Positions 40,826 to 50,988 of a DNA stretch of 64,000 bases are shown here, piece by piece. A program made the position numbers and the translations under genes. The number at the start of each line of letters is the position of its first letter. Position 1 is the first letter of the stretch. The notes beneath the pieces were generated by a model. The model ran no database searches. It saw only the letters and a program-made list of their open reading frames with translations, and was not told the origin of the DNA. Source of the DNA: RYN-230 sp963711705 (GTDB lineage Bacteria; Actinomycetota; Actinomycetes; Streptosporangiales; Streptosporangiaceae); assembly GCA_963711705.1 (NCBI GenBank), contig CAVQFM010000018.1:1-64000 (forward strand), in the 5' to 3' direction.

Positions 40826-43282
40826 GGCGTGCTCCTCGGTGCGTCCTGGCTGCCGTGCAGCGTCACCAGGCTGCCGTGGCCGGCCACCAGATCACGCCGG
40901 ACATCACAGCCCTCTGAGCGGGCCGGCAGCCAGACCACCCCGTCCGGCATCCGGGTCACCTCCACCGGCACGGTCAGCGACCGTGCCCGGTGGCCACAGT
41001 GACCTTACCGCCGTCACCGGTGCCGGCCTGCGCCGCGGTCGCCGCCGACATGCGGGCGACCACCGGGCGCGCGGTGCCGGCCAGGAATGGCTCGCCGTCC
41101 TGCATCCGCCCGGCGTCCAGCAGCTGGTGCCAGGTGGCCAGCACGGCCTGGCCCGGGCCAGGCACCGGCACCGGCGCCTCAACCGCGGACACCCGGCCCG
41201 CCTGCCCGGCCGCGTCGGCGGGCCGCAGGCCGGACCAGGCGCCCAGGGCGATCAGCTCCTGCCGGGCCGCGGCCGCGTCGGGCAGCCCCAGATGGACGTC
41301 CATCTCGTCGGCGATCCGGCGCAGCACGTGCAGGTCGGATTCGACGCCGGGCTTGTCCAGCGCCGCCTCGAACGAGCCGGGGCGGCCCTCCCAGTTCACG
41401 AACGTGCCCGGCTTCTCGGCCACCGCCGCCACCGGCAGCACCACGTCGGCCCGGTCGGTGACCGGGCTGGTCCGCAGCTCCAGGCTGACCACGAACGGCG
41501 CCGCCTCGATGGCCGCGCAGGCCGCCTCCGGGTCGGCCAGGTCGCCCGGGTCCACGCCGCCGACCACGAGCGCGTCGATGTCGGTCTCGGTGGCGGCCAG
41601 GATGTGGCTGGTGTCCCGGCCCACGGCCGCGGGCAGCGCCGCTACTCCCCAGGCCCGGGCCACCTCGGCGCGGGCGGCCGAGTCGGTCACCGGGCGGCCG
41701 CCCGGGAGCAGGTTGGGCAGTGCGCCCGCCTCGATCGCGCCGCGCTCACCAGCCCGGCGCGGCACCCAGGCGAGCCGGGCCCCGGTCGCCCGGGCCAGCC
41801 GGTCGGCGGCGGCGAGCGCGCCCGGGACCTCGGCCAGCCGCTCACCGGCCAGGATGATGGCGCCCTCGGTGGCCAGCGCGGCGGCGGCCGCGCGGCCCGC
41901 CTCGTCCAGGCCGGTGCCGCTGATCAGCTGGCCGAGCGCGGTGGCCTCGCCGCCGGGCACCGTGGGCAGCAGCACCCCGGACATCCGGGCCAGGCCCCGG
42001 CTGGCCAGCGGGGCGATCGAGTAAACCTGGAGCGTGCCGCGGCGGGCCGCCTTGCGCAGCCGCAGGAAGACGATGGGTGATTCATCGTCCGGCTCGAACC
42101 CGGCCAGCAGCACGGCCGGGGCACGCTCCAGGTCGGCGTAACTGACCTGGATATCCCGGCCCGCCACGTTGGCGGCCAGGAAGTCGGCCTCCTCGGCGGA
42201 GTGCGGGCGGGCCCGCATGTCGATGTCATTGCTGCCCAGCGCGACCCGGGCGAACTTGGCGTAGGCGTAGGCGTCCTCGACGGTGAGCCGCCCGCCGGTC
42301 AGCACGGCGGCCCGGCCGCGCGCGGCGGCCAGCCCCTGGGCGGCCGCGGCGAACGCCTCCGGCCAGGAGGCCGGCCGCAGCACGCCCTCCTCGTCCCGGA
42401 CCAGGGGCCCGTTGAACCGGTCCGGCTGGGTCGGGTAGGTGAACGCCCAGCGGCCCTTGTCGCAGTTCCACTCCTCGTTGACCTGCGGGTCGTTGCCCGC
42501 CAGCCGCCGGGTGACGGCCCCGCGCCGGTAGTCGGTCCGCTGCCGGCAGCCGGCCGCGCAGTGCTCGCACACGCTGGGCACCGACACCAGGTCGAAGGGC
42601 CGGGCCCGGAACCGGTACGCGGCGCTGGTGAGCGCGCCGACCGGGCAGATCTGCACGGTGTTGCCGGAGAAGTAGGAGTCGAACGGCTCGCCCGCGGCCA
42701 CGCCGACCTGCTCCTGCGGGCCCCGCTCGAGCAGCTCGATCAGCGGGTCGCCCGCGATCTGCTCGGCGAACCGGGTGCACCGGGCGCACTGGATGCAGCG
42801 CTCCCGGTCCAGCAGCACCTGCGAGGACAGCGCGATCGGCTTCGGGAACGTCCGCTTGGGCCCGCTGAACCTGGTCTCACCCTGCCCGCTGGACATGGCC
42901 TGGTTCTGCAGCGGGCACTCGCCGCCCTTGTCGCACATCGGGCAGTCCAGCGGGTGGTTGAGCAGCAGGAACTCCATCATGCCGCGCTGCGCCTTCTCGG
43001 CCACCGGCGAGGTCAGCTGGGTGTGCACGACCATGCCGTCGGTGCACGTGGTGGTGCACGAGGCGGGCGGCTTGGGCTGGCCCTCGATGTGCACCAGGCA
43101 CTGCCGGCAGGCCCCGACCGGATCCAGCAGCGGATGGTCGCAGAACCGGGGTATCTGGATGCCCAGCAGCTCCGCGGCCCGGATCACCAGGGTGCCCGTG
43201 GGCACGGTGATCTCGAAGCCGTCGATGGTGACGGTCACCCCGTCGCGGGTGGTGGCTGGCCCCGTGCTTGCTGCCACTGTCA

Positions 43283-43283
<1 letters not shown>
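40822..43283 (-). CDS. nuoG: NADH-quinone oxidoreductase subunit G, C-terminal frameshift
   Basis: The open frame runs 43283 to 40974 (769 residues). It has the [2Fe-2S] region (RFCDHPLLDPVGACRQCLVH), the HxxxCxxC block (NHPLDCPMCDKGGECPLQ), two further cluster motifs (CIQCARCTRF, CEHCAAGCRQR) and a molybdopterin-oxidoreductase-like domain. It stops at KVTVATGHGR. In another frame the same region continues RSLTVPVEVTRMPDGVVWLP, ending at a TGA (40824-40822) that overlaps nuoH as ATGA. That extension matches the normal NuoG end (MPDGVVWLP). One base lost or gained near 40980-40990 removes about 55 residues. The start overlaps nuoF as TGATG. Confidence 0.9.
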
Positions 43284-44583
<1,300 letters not shown>

Positions 44584-44587
<4 letters not shown>

Positions 44588-45309
44588 GGCTTGCTCCCTG
44601 TGTCGGTCCGGGAGGACGATTCCCCGGAGCCTCCCGATCGCCGCTCCGCAGCGAGGTCCTCATCAGGTGTCCAGCCCTGCGCCTTGGCCAGGCGCAGGCC
44701 GGCCAGGCTGGGCTCGCCCACGGTGCGCCCGGTGGTGGCCTGGCCGTCAGGGAACCCGGCCAGGATGCGCGAGGCCTGCTTCCAGGTACATAGCCGGGCC
44801 GCGCCGCGGGTCGGCGTGACGTCGGCGCCGGCGCGCAGGCCGTCCACCAGCGCCCGGGCCGACCAGGGAGTCTGGTTGTCGAAGAACTCCCAGTTGACCA
44901 TGACAACCGGGGCGTAGTCGCAGGCCGCGTTGCACTCCAGGTGCTCCAGGCTGAGCTTGCCGTCCTCGGTGGTCTCGTCGTTGCCGACGCCCAGGTACTC
45001 CTTCAGGTCGGCGAAGATCACGTCGCCGCCCATCACCGCGCACAGCGAGTTGGTGCACACGCCGACGTGGTACTCGCCGACCGGCTGGTGCTTGAACATG
45101 GTGTAGAACGAGGCCACCGCGGTGACCTCGGCCTCGGTCAGCCCGAGCAGCTCGGCGCAGAACTCGATGCCGTCCTGGGTGACGTAGCCCTCCTCGGCCT
45201 GCACCAGGTGCAGCAGGGGCAGCAGCGCCGACCGGGACTGCGGGTAGCGCTCGATGATCTGCGCGGCATCCGGTTCCAGCCGGGCCCGCACCTCCTGGGA
45301 CAGCGCCAT
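44584..45309 (-). CDS. nuoE: NADH-quinone oxidoreductase subunit E
   Basis: About 241 residues. The thioredoxin-like [2Fe-2S] domain has ligands in VCTNSLCAVMGG and LECNAACDYAPVV. The N-terminal helical part (YPQSRSALLPLLHLVQAEEG) is typical. The C-terminal 70 residues are an extension with no known domain. ATG 45309 is chosen as the conserved start; the frame is open to 45399. It forms the NADH-oxidising module with NuoF and NuoG. Confidence 0.95.
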
Positions 45310-45367
45310 TACCTGTCCACGCCTCCCATCAGAAGCGGAGTAGCAACACGGGCACGCGGGTGACGGC

Positions 45368-46744
45368 TCACCGGTCCACGCCTCCCATGATCGGATCAAG
45401 GCTGGCCACCGCCGAGATGATGTCGGCGATCAGGCCGCCCTCGGTCATCGCCGGGAGGGCCTGCAGGTGGGTGAAGGACGGGTCGCGGACGTGCGCGCGG
45501 TACGGCCGGGTGCCGCCGTCGCTGACCGCGTGACAGCCCAGCTCGCCGCGCGGTGACTCGACAGCCGTGTAGACCTGTCCGGGCGGCACCCGGAAGCCCT
45601 CGGTCACCAGCTTGAAGTGATGGATCAGCGCTTCCATGGACTGGCTCATGATGTGCGCGATGTGGTCCGGCGAGTTGCCCAGGCCGTCGAGGCCCAGGGC
45701 CAGCTGGGCGGGCCAGCCGATCTTCTTGTTGGCCACCATGACCGGGCCGGGCCCGGCCGAGGCCAGCCGGTCGGCGCATTCCGCGATGATCTTGACGGAC
45801 TCGTCGATCTCGTCCATCCGGACCAGGTACCGGCCGAAAGCGTCACAGCTGGTCTGGGTGGGCACGCCGAACTCGTAGGTCTCATAGCCGCAGTACGGCT
45901 GGCTCTTGCGCAGGTCCCAGGGCAGCCCGGTGGTCCGCAGTATTGGGCCGGTGACCCCGTAGGTCATGCAGCCGGCCAGGTCCAGATAGGCGATGTTCTT
46001 GGTGCGCGCGTGGTACAGCGGGTTGGCGTCCATCAGCGACCGCAGCTCGGCCGTCTGCTGCGGCATCACCCCGATAAGTTCCCGGATCGCGTCCAGCGCG
46101 CCAGCCGGGAGGTCCTGTGACACACCGCCGGGGCGCACGTAGGCATGGTTCATCCGCAAGCCGGTGATCAGCTCGCACACGTCGAGCACCTTCTCACGGA
46201 TCCGCAGCCCGTACAGGAACACGGTGGTGGCGCCGAGTTCCAGACCGAACGTGCCGACGGCGGTCACGTGCGAGGAGATGCGGTTGAGCTCCATCATCAG
46301 CACCCGCAGCATGTTGGCGCGCTCCGGGATCTCGGCCTCGATGCCGAGCAGCTTCTCCACGGCCAGGCAGTACGCGGCCTCATTGAAGATCGGCGCGAGG
46401 TAGTCCGCCCTGGTGATGAACGTGACGCCCTGCGTCCAGGTGCGGAACTCCATGTTCTTCTCGATGCCGGTGTGCAGGTACCCGATGACCGGCCGCAGCT
46501 CGACGACGGTCTCCCCGTCCAGGGTCAGGATCAGCCGCAGCACGCCGTGCGTCGAGGGGTGCTGCGGGCCCATGTTGATGACCATGCGCTCGGTGTCGGT
46601 CTTGTCCCCGGCCTCCTGGGCGGCCCGGACGACCTCGTCCCAGTCCTGGCCACCGACGTTGTAGACGCGGCCTTCCGCGCCTTCGCTGGTGTCCGCTCCG
46701 GGGGAGGGCCCGCCCGGGCCCGCGGCGCTGGCGTCCGTGGTCAC
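45368..46744 (-). CDS. nuoD: NADH-quinone oxidoreductase subunit D
   Basis: About 458 residues. After a Gly/Ala-rich leader of about 25 residues the conserved part has ERMVINMGPQHPSTHGVLRL (quinone-site His), HTGIEKNMEFRTWTQGV and ESPRGELGCHAVSDGG. GTG 46744 overlaps nuoC's stop (GTGA). It forms the quinone-reducing site with NuoB. The 58-base gap to nuoE is one of few in the operon. Confidence 0.95.
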   Translation of the reverse strand: MTTDASAAGPGGPSPGADTSEGAEGRVYNVGGQDWDEVVRAAQEAGDKTDTERMVINMGPQHPSTHGVLRLILTLDGETVVELRPVIGYLHTGIEKNMEFRTWTQGVTFITRADYLAPIFNEAAYCLAVEKLLGIEAEIPERANMLRVLMMELNRISSHVTAVGTFGLELGATTVFLYGLRIREKVLDVCELITGLRMNHAYVRPGGVSQDLPAGALDAIRELIGVMPQQTAELRSLMDANPLYHARTKNIAYLDLAGCMTYGVTGPILRTTGLPWDLRKSQPYCGYETYEFGVPTQTSCDAFGRYLVRMDEIDESVKIIAECADRLASAGPGPVMVANKKIGWPAQLALGLDGLGNSPDHIAHIMSQSMEALIHHFKLVTEGFRVPPGQVYTAVESPRGELGCHAVSDGGTRPYRAHVRDPSFTHLQALPAMTEGGLIADIISAVASLDPIMGGVDR

Positions 46745-47481
46745 TGGTATGACCTCCGCTCTTCCGGTGGCGGCACCGTGGCGCCGCGGTACTCGACCGG
46801 GATGCCGCCCAACGGGTAGTCCTTCCGCTGCGGGTGGCCCTTCCAGTCGTCGGGCATCTCGATCCTGGTCAGCCCGGGATGCCCGTCGAAGATGAGGCCG
46901 AAGAAGTCCCACGTCTCCCGCTCGTGCCAGTCGCACGTCGGGTAGACACCGACCAGGGACGGGATGTGCGGGTCGGCGTCCGGCACGCTCACCTCGAGCC
47001 GGATCCGCCGGTTGTGGGTGATCGACAGCAGGTGGTAGACCGCGTGCAGCTCGCGGCCGGTGTCGGCCGGGTAGTGCACCCCGGACACGCCGCCGCACAG
47101 CTCGAAGCCGAGGGCCGGCTCATCGCGCAGCAGCCGGGCCACCTCGACCAGGTGCTCGGGCCGGACATGCAGAGTGAGCTCGCCGCGGTCCACGATCACC
47201 CGTTCCACCGCGTCGCCGAAATCACTGCCGCTGGCCTCGAGCCGGGTGGCCAGCGCGTCGGTGATCTCGTCGAAGTACGAGCCGTACGGCCGCGGCGTGG
47301 ACGGCAGCGGCGCGCGGCGGACCTGGAGCCCGCCGTAGCCGGAGGTGTCCCCGCTGGTCTCGGTGCCGAACATGCCGGTCCGCACCACCTGCTCCTGCAG
47401 CCGTTGCTGGCCGGCCAGCGCCGCCTCATCCGGCTGCGCCTCGCCGGGCGGGGTCTGGCCGGGTGGAGTCGCCTCGCTCAC
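46741..47481 (-). CDS. nuoC: NADH-quinone oxidoreductase subunit C (main copy)
   Basis: About 246 residues. The N-terminal 70 residues are variable (ATPPGQTPPGEAQPDEAALA). The family block is CDWHERETWDFFGLIFDGHP, followed by DDWKGHPQRKDYPLGGIPVE. GTG 47481 overlaps the true nuoB stop (GTGA). Because of the nuoB frameshift the reading frame is open back to 48150, giving an apparent 469-residue NuoB-NuoC fusion; that is an artefact. Confidence 0.93.
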   Translation of the reverse strand: MSEATPPGQTPPGEAQPDEAALAGQQRLQEQVVRTGMFGTETSGDTSGYGGLQVRRAPLPSTPRPYGSYFDEITDALATRLEASGSDFGDAVERVIVDRGELTLHVRPEHLVEVARLLRDEPALGFELCGGVSGVHYPADTGRELHAVYHLLSITHNRRIRLEVSVPDADPHIPSLVGVYPTCDWHERETWDFFGLIFDGHPGLTRIEMPDDWKGHPQRKDYPLGGIPVEYRGATVPPPEERRSYQ

Positions 47482-48150
47482 CGGCCCGCCTCCCGCGCCG
47501 CGGGCTGCCCGGCCGTGGCGTCCGGGCCGGCCGCTGGCGCCGCGCCAGGTGGCGGCAGGCTGGCCGGCGTGCCCAGCAGGGTCGGGCCGGTGTGCGGCTG
47601 GCTGGCGGCCAGGTCGGCGGCCAGCGGCAGCCGGCGCAGCCGGGCCTGCTCCAGTTCCTGCACCTCCAGCTCGCGGTTGACGCCGAGCTTCATGTTCTGG
47701 ATCTTGTCGTGCAGCTTCACGATCGAGTCGAGCAGCATCTCCGGGCGCGGCGGGCAGCCGGGCAGGTAGATGTCCACCGGGACGATGTGATCCACGCCCT
47801 GCACGATCGCGTAGTTGTTGAACATGCCGCCGCTGGACGCGCACACGCCCATCGAGATCACCCATTTGGGGTTGGACATTCTGGTCGTAGATCTGCCGGA
47901 GCACCGGCGCCATCTTCTGGCTCACCCGGCCGGCCACGATCATCAGGTCAGCCTGGCGGGGCGTGTTGGACGCCCGTTCCATGCCGAACCGCGCCAGGTC
48001 GTGCCGCGGGCCCCCGACGGCGAACAGCTCGATCGCGCAGCAGGCCAGCCCGAACGTGGCGGGCCAGACGGAAGTCTTGCGCGCGTAGCCGGCCACCTTC
48101 TCGACCGTGGTGAGCAGAATCCCGCTCGGCAGCTTCTCTTCGACACCCAT
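47478..48150 (-). pseudogene. nuoB: NADH-quinone oxidoreductase subunit B (main copy), single-base frameshift
   Basis: From ATG 48150, GLACCAIELFAVGGPRHDLA (two cluster Cys) and MERASNTPRQADLMIVAGRV are clear NuoB. At 47879-47880 the minus-strand text reads CCAGAATGTCC where CCAGATGTCC is expected: one extra A. Downstream, in the shifted frame, MSNPKWVISMGVCASSGGMF and VPVDIYLPGCPPRPEMLLD complete the protein with the third and fourth cluster Cys, ending at 47478. Repaired, it is about 223 residues with a Pro/Ala-rich tail. An essential subunit in an otherwise intact operon makes a read error likely; the other NuoB (6928-7410) is very divergent and not an obvious substitute. Confidence 0.92.
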
Positions 48151-48153
48151 CGG

Positions 48154-48513
48154 CTAGTCCCACTCCAGACCGCCGCGTCGCCACACGTAGGCGTACGCGA
48201 CCAGAACAGTGACGATGAACAGCACCATTTCGACGAGCCCGAACGCGCCCAGCCGGTCGAAGGCCACGGCCCACGGGTAGAGGAACACGATCTCGATGTC
48301 GAAGAGGATGAACAGCATCGCCGTGATGTAGTACTTCACCGGGAACCGGCTGCCGACCGGCTGCGGCGACGGCTCGATCCCGCACTCGTAGAAGTCGAGT
48401 TTCGCCCGGTTCCAGCGCTTGGGGCCAACCACTGACCCCATCACGAGCGAAAAGATCGCGAAGGCGGCGGCCAGCCCGCCGAGCACCAGGATCGGGACAT
48501 ACAGGCTCAGCAC
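48154..48513 (-). CDS. nuoA: NADH-quinone oxidoreductase subunit A
   Basis: About 119 residues with three helices. The loop FYECGIEPSPQPVGSRFPVK and the helix AMLFILFDIEIVFLYPWAVA are the NuoA hallmarks. GTG 48513 follows AAAGGAGG. nuoB starts four bases after its stop. The reductase gene ends 48 bases upstream on the same strand, so both are probably in one transcript. Confidence 0.95.
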   Translation of the reverse strand: MLSLYVPILVLGGLAAAFAIFSLVMGSVVGPKRWNRAKLDFYECGIEPSPQPVGSRFPVKYYITAMLFILFDIEIVFLYPWAVAFDRLGAFGLVEMVLFIVTVLVAYAYVWRRGGLEWD

Positions 48514-48561
48514 GAGGCGCCTCCTTTCTCCTTCTCGTGACGGCTGGCCCGGCCGGAATGC

Positions 48562-49895
48562 CTAAGCCGCCGGCGTCATCTTAGACAGTGCGTTAATCAC
48601 CCGGTCCGCCGCATCGCCGCCACGCGGGTCGGTGAGGTTGCCCAGCAGCTTCACCACGAACCGCATCAGCGCCGGGCGCGGCATCCCGTGCCTGGTGGCG
48701 AACTGCATGAAACGCGGGTGGCCGATCGCCGTAACGAACGTGCGCGCGAGAGTGTAGTAGCCACCGTAGGCGTCTTTCAGCGCCCTGGGGTAGCCGGCCA
48801 GCACCCGCTCCGCGCCCGCCGCGTCCGGCCGGGCCAGCGCCTGCGCGATCACCTCGGCGGCCAGCTGGCCCGCTTCCATCGCGTAGGCGATGCCCTCGCC
48901 GTTGAACGGGTTGACCATGCCACCCGAGTCCCCGGCGAGCAGCAGCCCGCGGGTGTAGTGCGGGGTCCGGTTGAAACCCATCGGCAGCGCGGCGCCGCGG
49001 ATGGGCGCCGTCCGGTTCTGCTCGGTGTAGCCCCACTCGGCGGGCATGCCCGCCAGCCAGCGGCGCAGCAGCTCGCGGTAGTCCACGTGGCCGAACGAGG
49101 CGGACGTGTTCAGCAGGCCGAGGCCCACGTTGCTGGTGCCGTCGCCCATCCCGAAGATCCAGCCGTACCCGGGCAGCTGCTGGCCGCCGTCCCACAGATC
49201 CAGCCAGGCCTCGAGCCAGTCATCCTCGTGCCGCGGGCTGGTGTAGTAGGTCCGCACCGCCACCCCCAGCGGCCGGTCGTCCCGCTTGCGCAGGCCCATG
49301 GCCAGGGACAGCCGGGAGGAGTTCCCGTCCGCGGCGACCACGACCCGCGCCCGGTAGGTGACGTCCGGCTCCTCCGGCGCGGCCGTGGGCCGGGCGGTCA
49401 CGCCGGCCATCCGCCCGGTGCGGTCGAGCACCGGGCCGGTCACCGTCACCCCTTCGAGCAGCCGCGCGCCCGCCCGCTGCGCGGCCTGGGCCAGTGTCTC
49501 GTCGAAGTCCAGCCGGGACCGTACCAGGCCGTACCCCGGGTAGCTGGACAGTTCCGGCCAGGGCAGCTCCAGCCGGAACCCGCCGCCGATAACGCGCAGG
49601 CCCTTGTTGCGCAGCCAGCCGTCCTCCTCGCCGATGGGCACTCCCATGCCGACCAGCGCCTTGACCGCGCGCGGGGTGAGGCCGTCGCCGCACACCTTCT
49701 CCCGCGGGAACGTGGCCTTCTCCAGCAACAGCACGTCCAGCCCAGACCGGGCCAGGTAGCAGGCGGCCGCTGAGCCGGCCCGGCCCCGACCACGATCACG
49801 TCGGCTTCGGGCAGGCGGCCCGGGCCGCTGGGCCACGCCGCTGCCGATACGGACGGAGTGGCCGGAACGGGGCTGGGGGGCACTTCCTGGGTCAC
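48562..49895 (-). pseudogene. Geranylgeranyl/menaquinone reductase (FAD), frameshift in the dinucleotide motif
   Basis: From GTG 49895 the frame reads PEADVIVVGAGPA. The rest (GSAAACYLARSGLDVLLLEK, then FPREKVCGDGLTPRAVKAL, LLAGDSGGMVNPFNGEGIAY) lies in another frame. The shift falls at about 49771-49785; restoring GGCC in the CCGGCC run gives the intact GAGPAGS motif. About 445 residues when repaired. Geranylgeranyl-reductase-family flavoproteins saturate a double bond of prenyl chains; in mycobacteria MenJ acts on menaquinone. Position between menG and nuoA supports a menaquinone role. The frameshift may be a read error. Confidence 0.85.
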
Positions 49896-50024
49896 GGACC
49901 GGATGTCCTATTCAGAAGTTCGCGTCAGTCAGCTGCTGGGCTGATCCCGCCGGCCCCGGCGGCTAGGAGGCCGCGGCCTGGGCCCGTCAGCCGGCTGCGA
50001 TTGACGCTCCATGTTCTTTACTAT

Positions 50025-50044
50025 CTTGTGAACCGCTTCACAAG
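50025..50044. promoter_or_regulatory. Rex (redox-sensing repressor) operator
   Basis: CTTGTGAACCGCTTCACAAG is a perfect 8-bp inverted repeat with a 4-base centre and matches the Rex consensus TTGTGAA-N4-TTCACAA exactly. It lies 130 bases upstream of the reductase GTG, at the head of the reductase-nuo operon. An AT-rich TAGTAA on the minus strand right beside it may be the -10 box. Rex represses respiratory genes at low NADH/NAD+. Confidence 0.85.
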
Positions 50045-50142
50045 TACTCATTCCGGAGTCTAGACCTACCCCAGCGGCCCCGGCGAACCCACCCCGCACG
50101 GTCGGCCCGGGCTCAGCCAGGGCCGGTGCCAGGGCCTCAGGC

Positions 50143-50910
50143 TCAGTCATCAGCCGGGCGCCGGGCGACGTGGATAGCCACCACGCCCATGGTCAGGTCA
50201 CGCCAGCGTACTGCCGACCATCCGGCGGCTGCGATCCGGCGGGCCAGCTCGGGCTGGGCGGGCCAGTCCTTGATGGACTCGGCCAGGTAGGCGTAGGCGT
50301 CCGGGCTGGGCGACAGCCGCCGCGCGATGGCCGGCAGCGCGGTGGTCAGGTACTTCTCGTAGGCCGCGTTCAGCTGCCGGCCGGGCAGGTGGCCGAACTC
50401 GCAGATGACCAGGCGGCCACCGGGCCGGGTGACCCGGCGCATCTCGGCCAGGGCCGCGTCCGGGTCGGCCACGTTGCGCAGCCCGAACGAGATCGTCACC
50501 GCGTCGAAGGCCTGGTCTGCGAACGGCAGCCGGACCGCGTCACCGGCCACGAAGGCGACCGGCCCGGCCGGCGGCAGCACCGGGGACGGATCGTTAAGGC
50601 GGATGGGGGCGGCGGTGGCGGCGGCCGGGCGCAGCTTACGGGCGCCCACCTGGAGCATGCCCAGCGAGAAGTCGCACGCCACGCAGTCCGCGCCGCCGGC
50701 GGTGAAGGTCCGCGACGAGGTGCCGGTGCCGGCCGCGAGGTCGAGTACCCGCTCGCCGGGCCGGGCGCTGACGGTGCGGGCCACCACCCGGCGCCACCAC
50801 CGGTCCTGGCCCAGCGACAGCACGTCGTTCAGCAGGTCGTAGCGCTCGGCGACGCGGTCGAACATGGCGGACACATCGCCGGGCCGCTTGTCCAGGTTGG
50901 GGCGTGTCAT
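50143..50910 (-). CDS. menG: Demethylmenaquinone methyltransferase
   Basis: About 255 residues. The UbiE/MenG family block is SAMFDRVAERYDLLNDVLSL, the S-adenosylmethionine site is VLDLAAGTGTSSRTF, and FDAVTISFGLRNVADPDAAL with YAYLAESIKDWP completes the signature. It methylates demethylmenaquinone as the last step of menaquinone synthesis. An insertion of about 25 residues (AAATAAPIRLNDPSPVLPPA) precedes FVAGDAV. cysN ends 79 bases upstream on the same strand. Confidence 0.93.
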   Translation of the reverse strand: MTRPNLDKRPGDVSAMFDRVAERYDLLNDVLSLGQDRWWRRVVARTVSARPGERVLDLAAGTGTSSRTFTAGGADCVACDFSLGMLQVGARKLRPAAATAAPIRLNDPSPVLPPAGPVAFVAGDAVRLPFADQAFDAVTISFGLRNVADPDAALAEMRRVTRPGGRLVICEFGHLPGRQLNAAYEKYLTTALPAIARRLSPSPDAYAYLAESIKDWPAQPELARRIAAAGWSAVRWRDLTMGVVAIHVARRPADD

Positions 50911-50988
50911 GCGCCCAGCCTGGCACAGCCGCCGGCCAGCCCGGCACGCCCGGCCCGGCGGGCGCCGGGTGCCCTGCGCGGCGGGCGC

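Noticed and set aside
46741..48150. Apparent 469-residue NuoB-NuoC fusion
   Set aside because: The middle part is out-of-frame translation of nuoB after an extra base; NuoB and NuoC are separate with a GTGA overlap.
49929..50150. 73-codon minus-strand ORF overlapping the menG stop
   Set aside because: It covers the Rex palindrome and promoter region of the next operon, has no family features and is Pro/Arg-rich.
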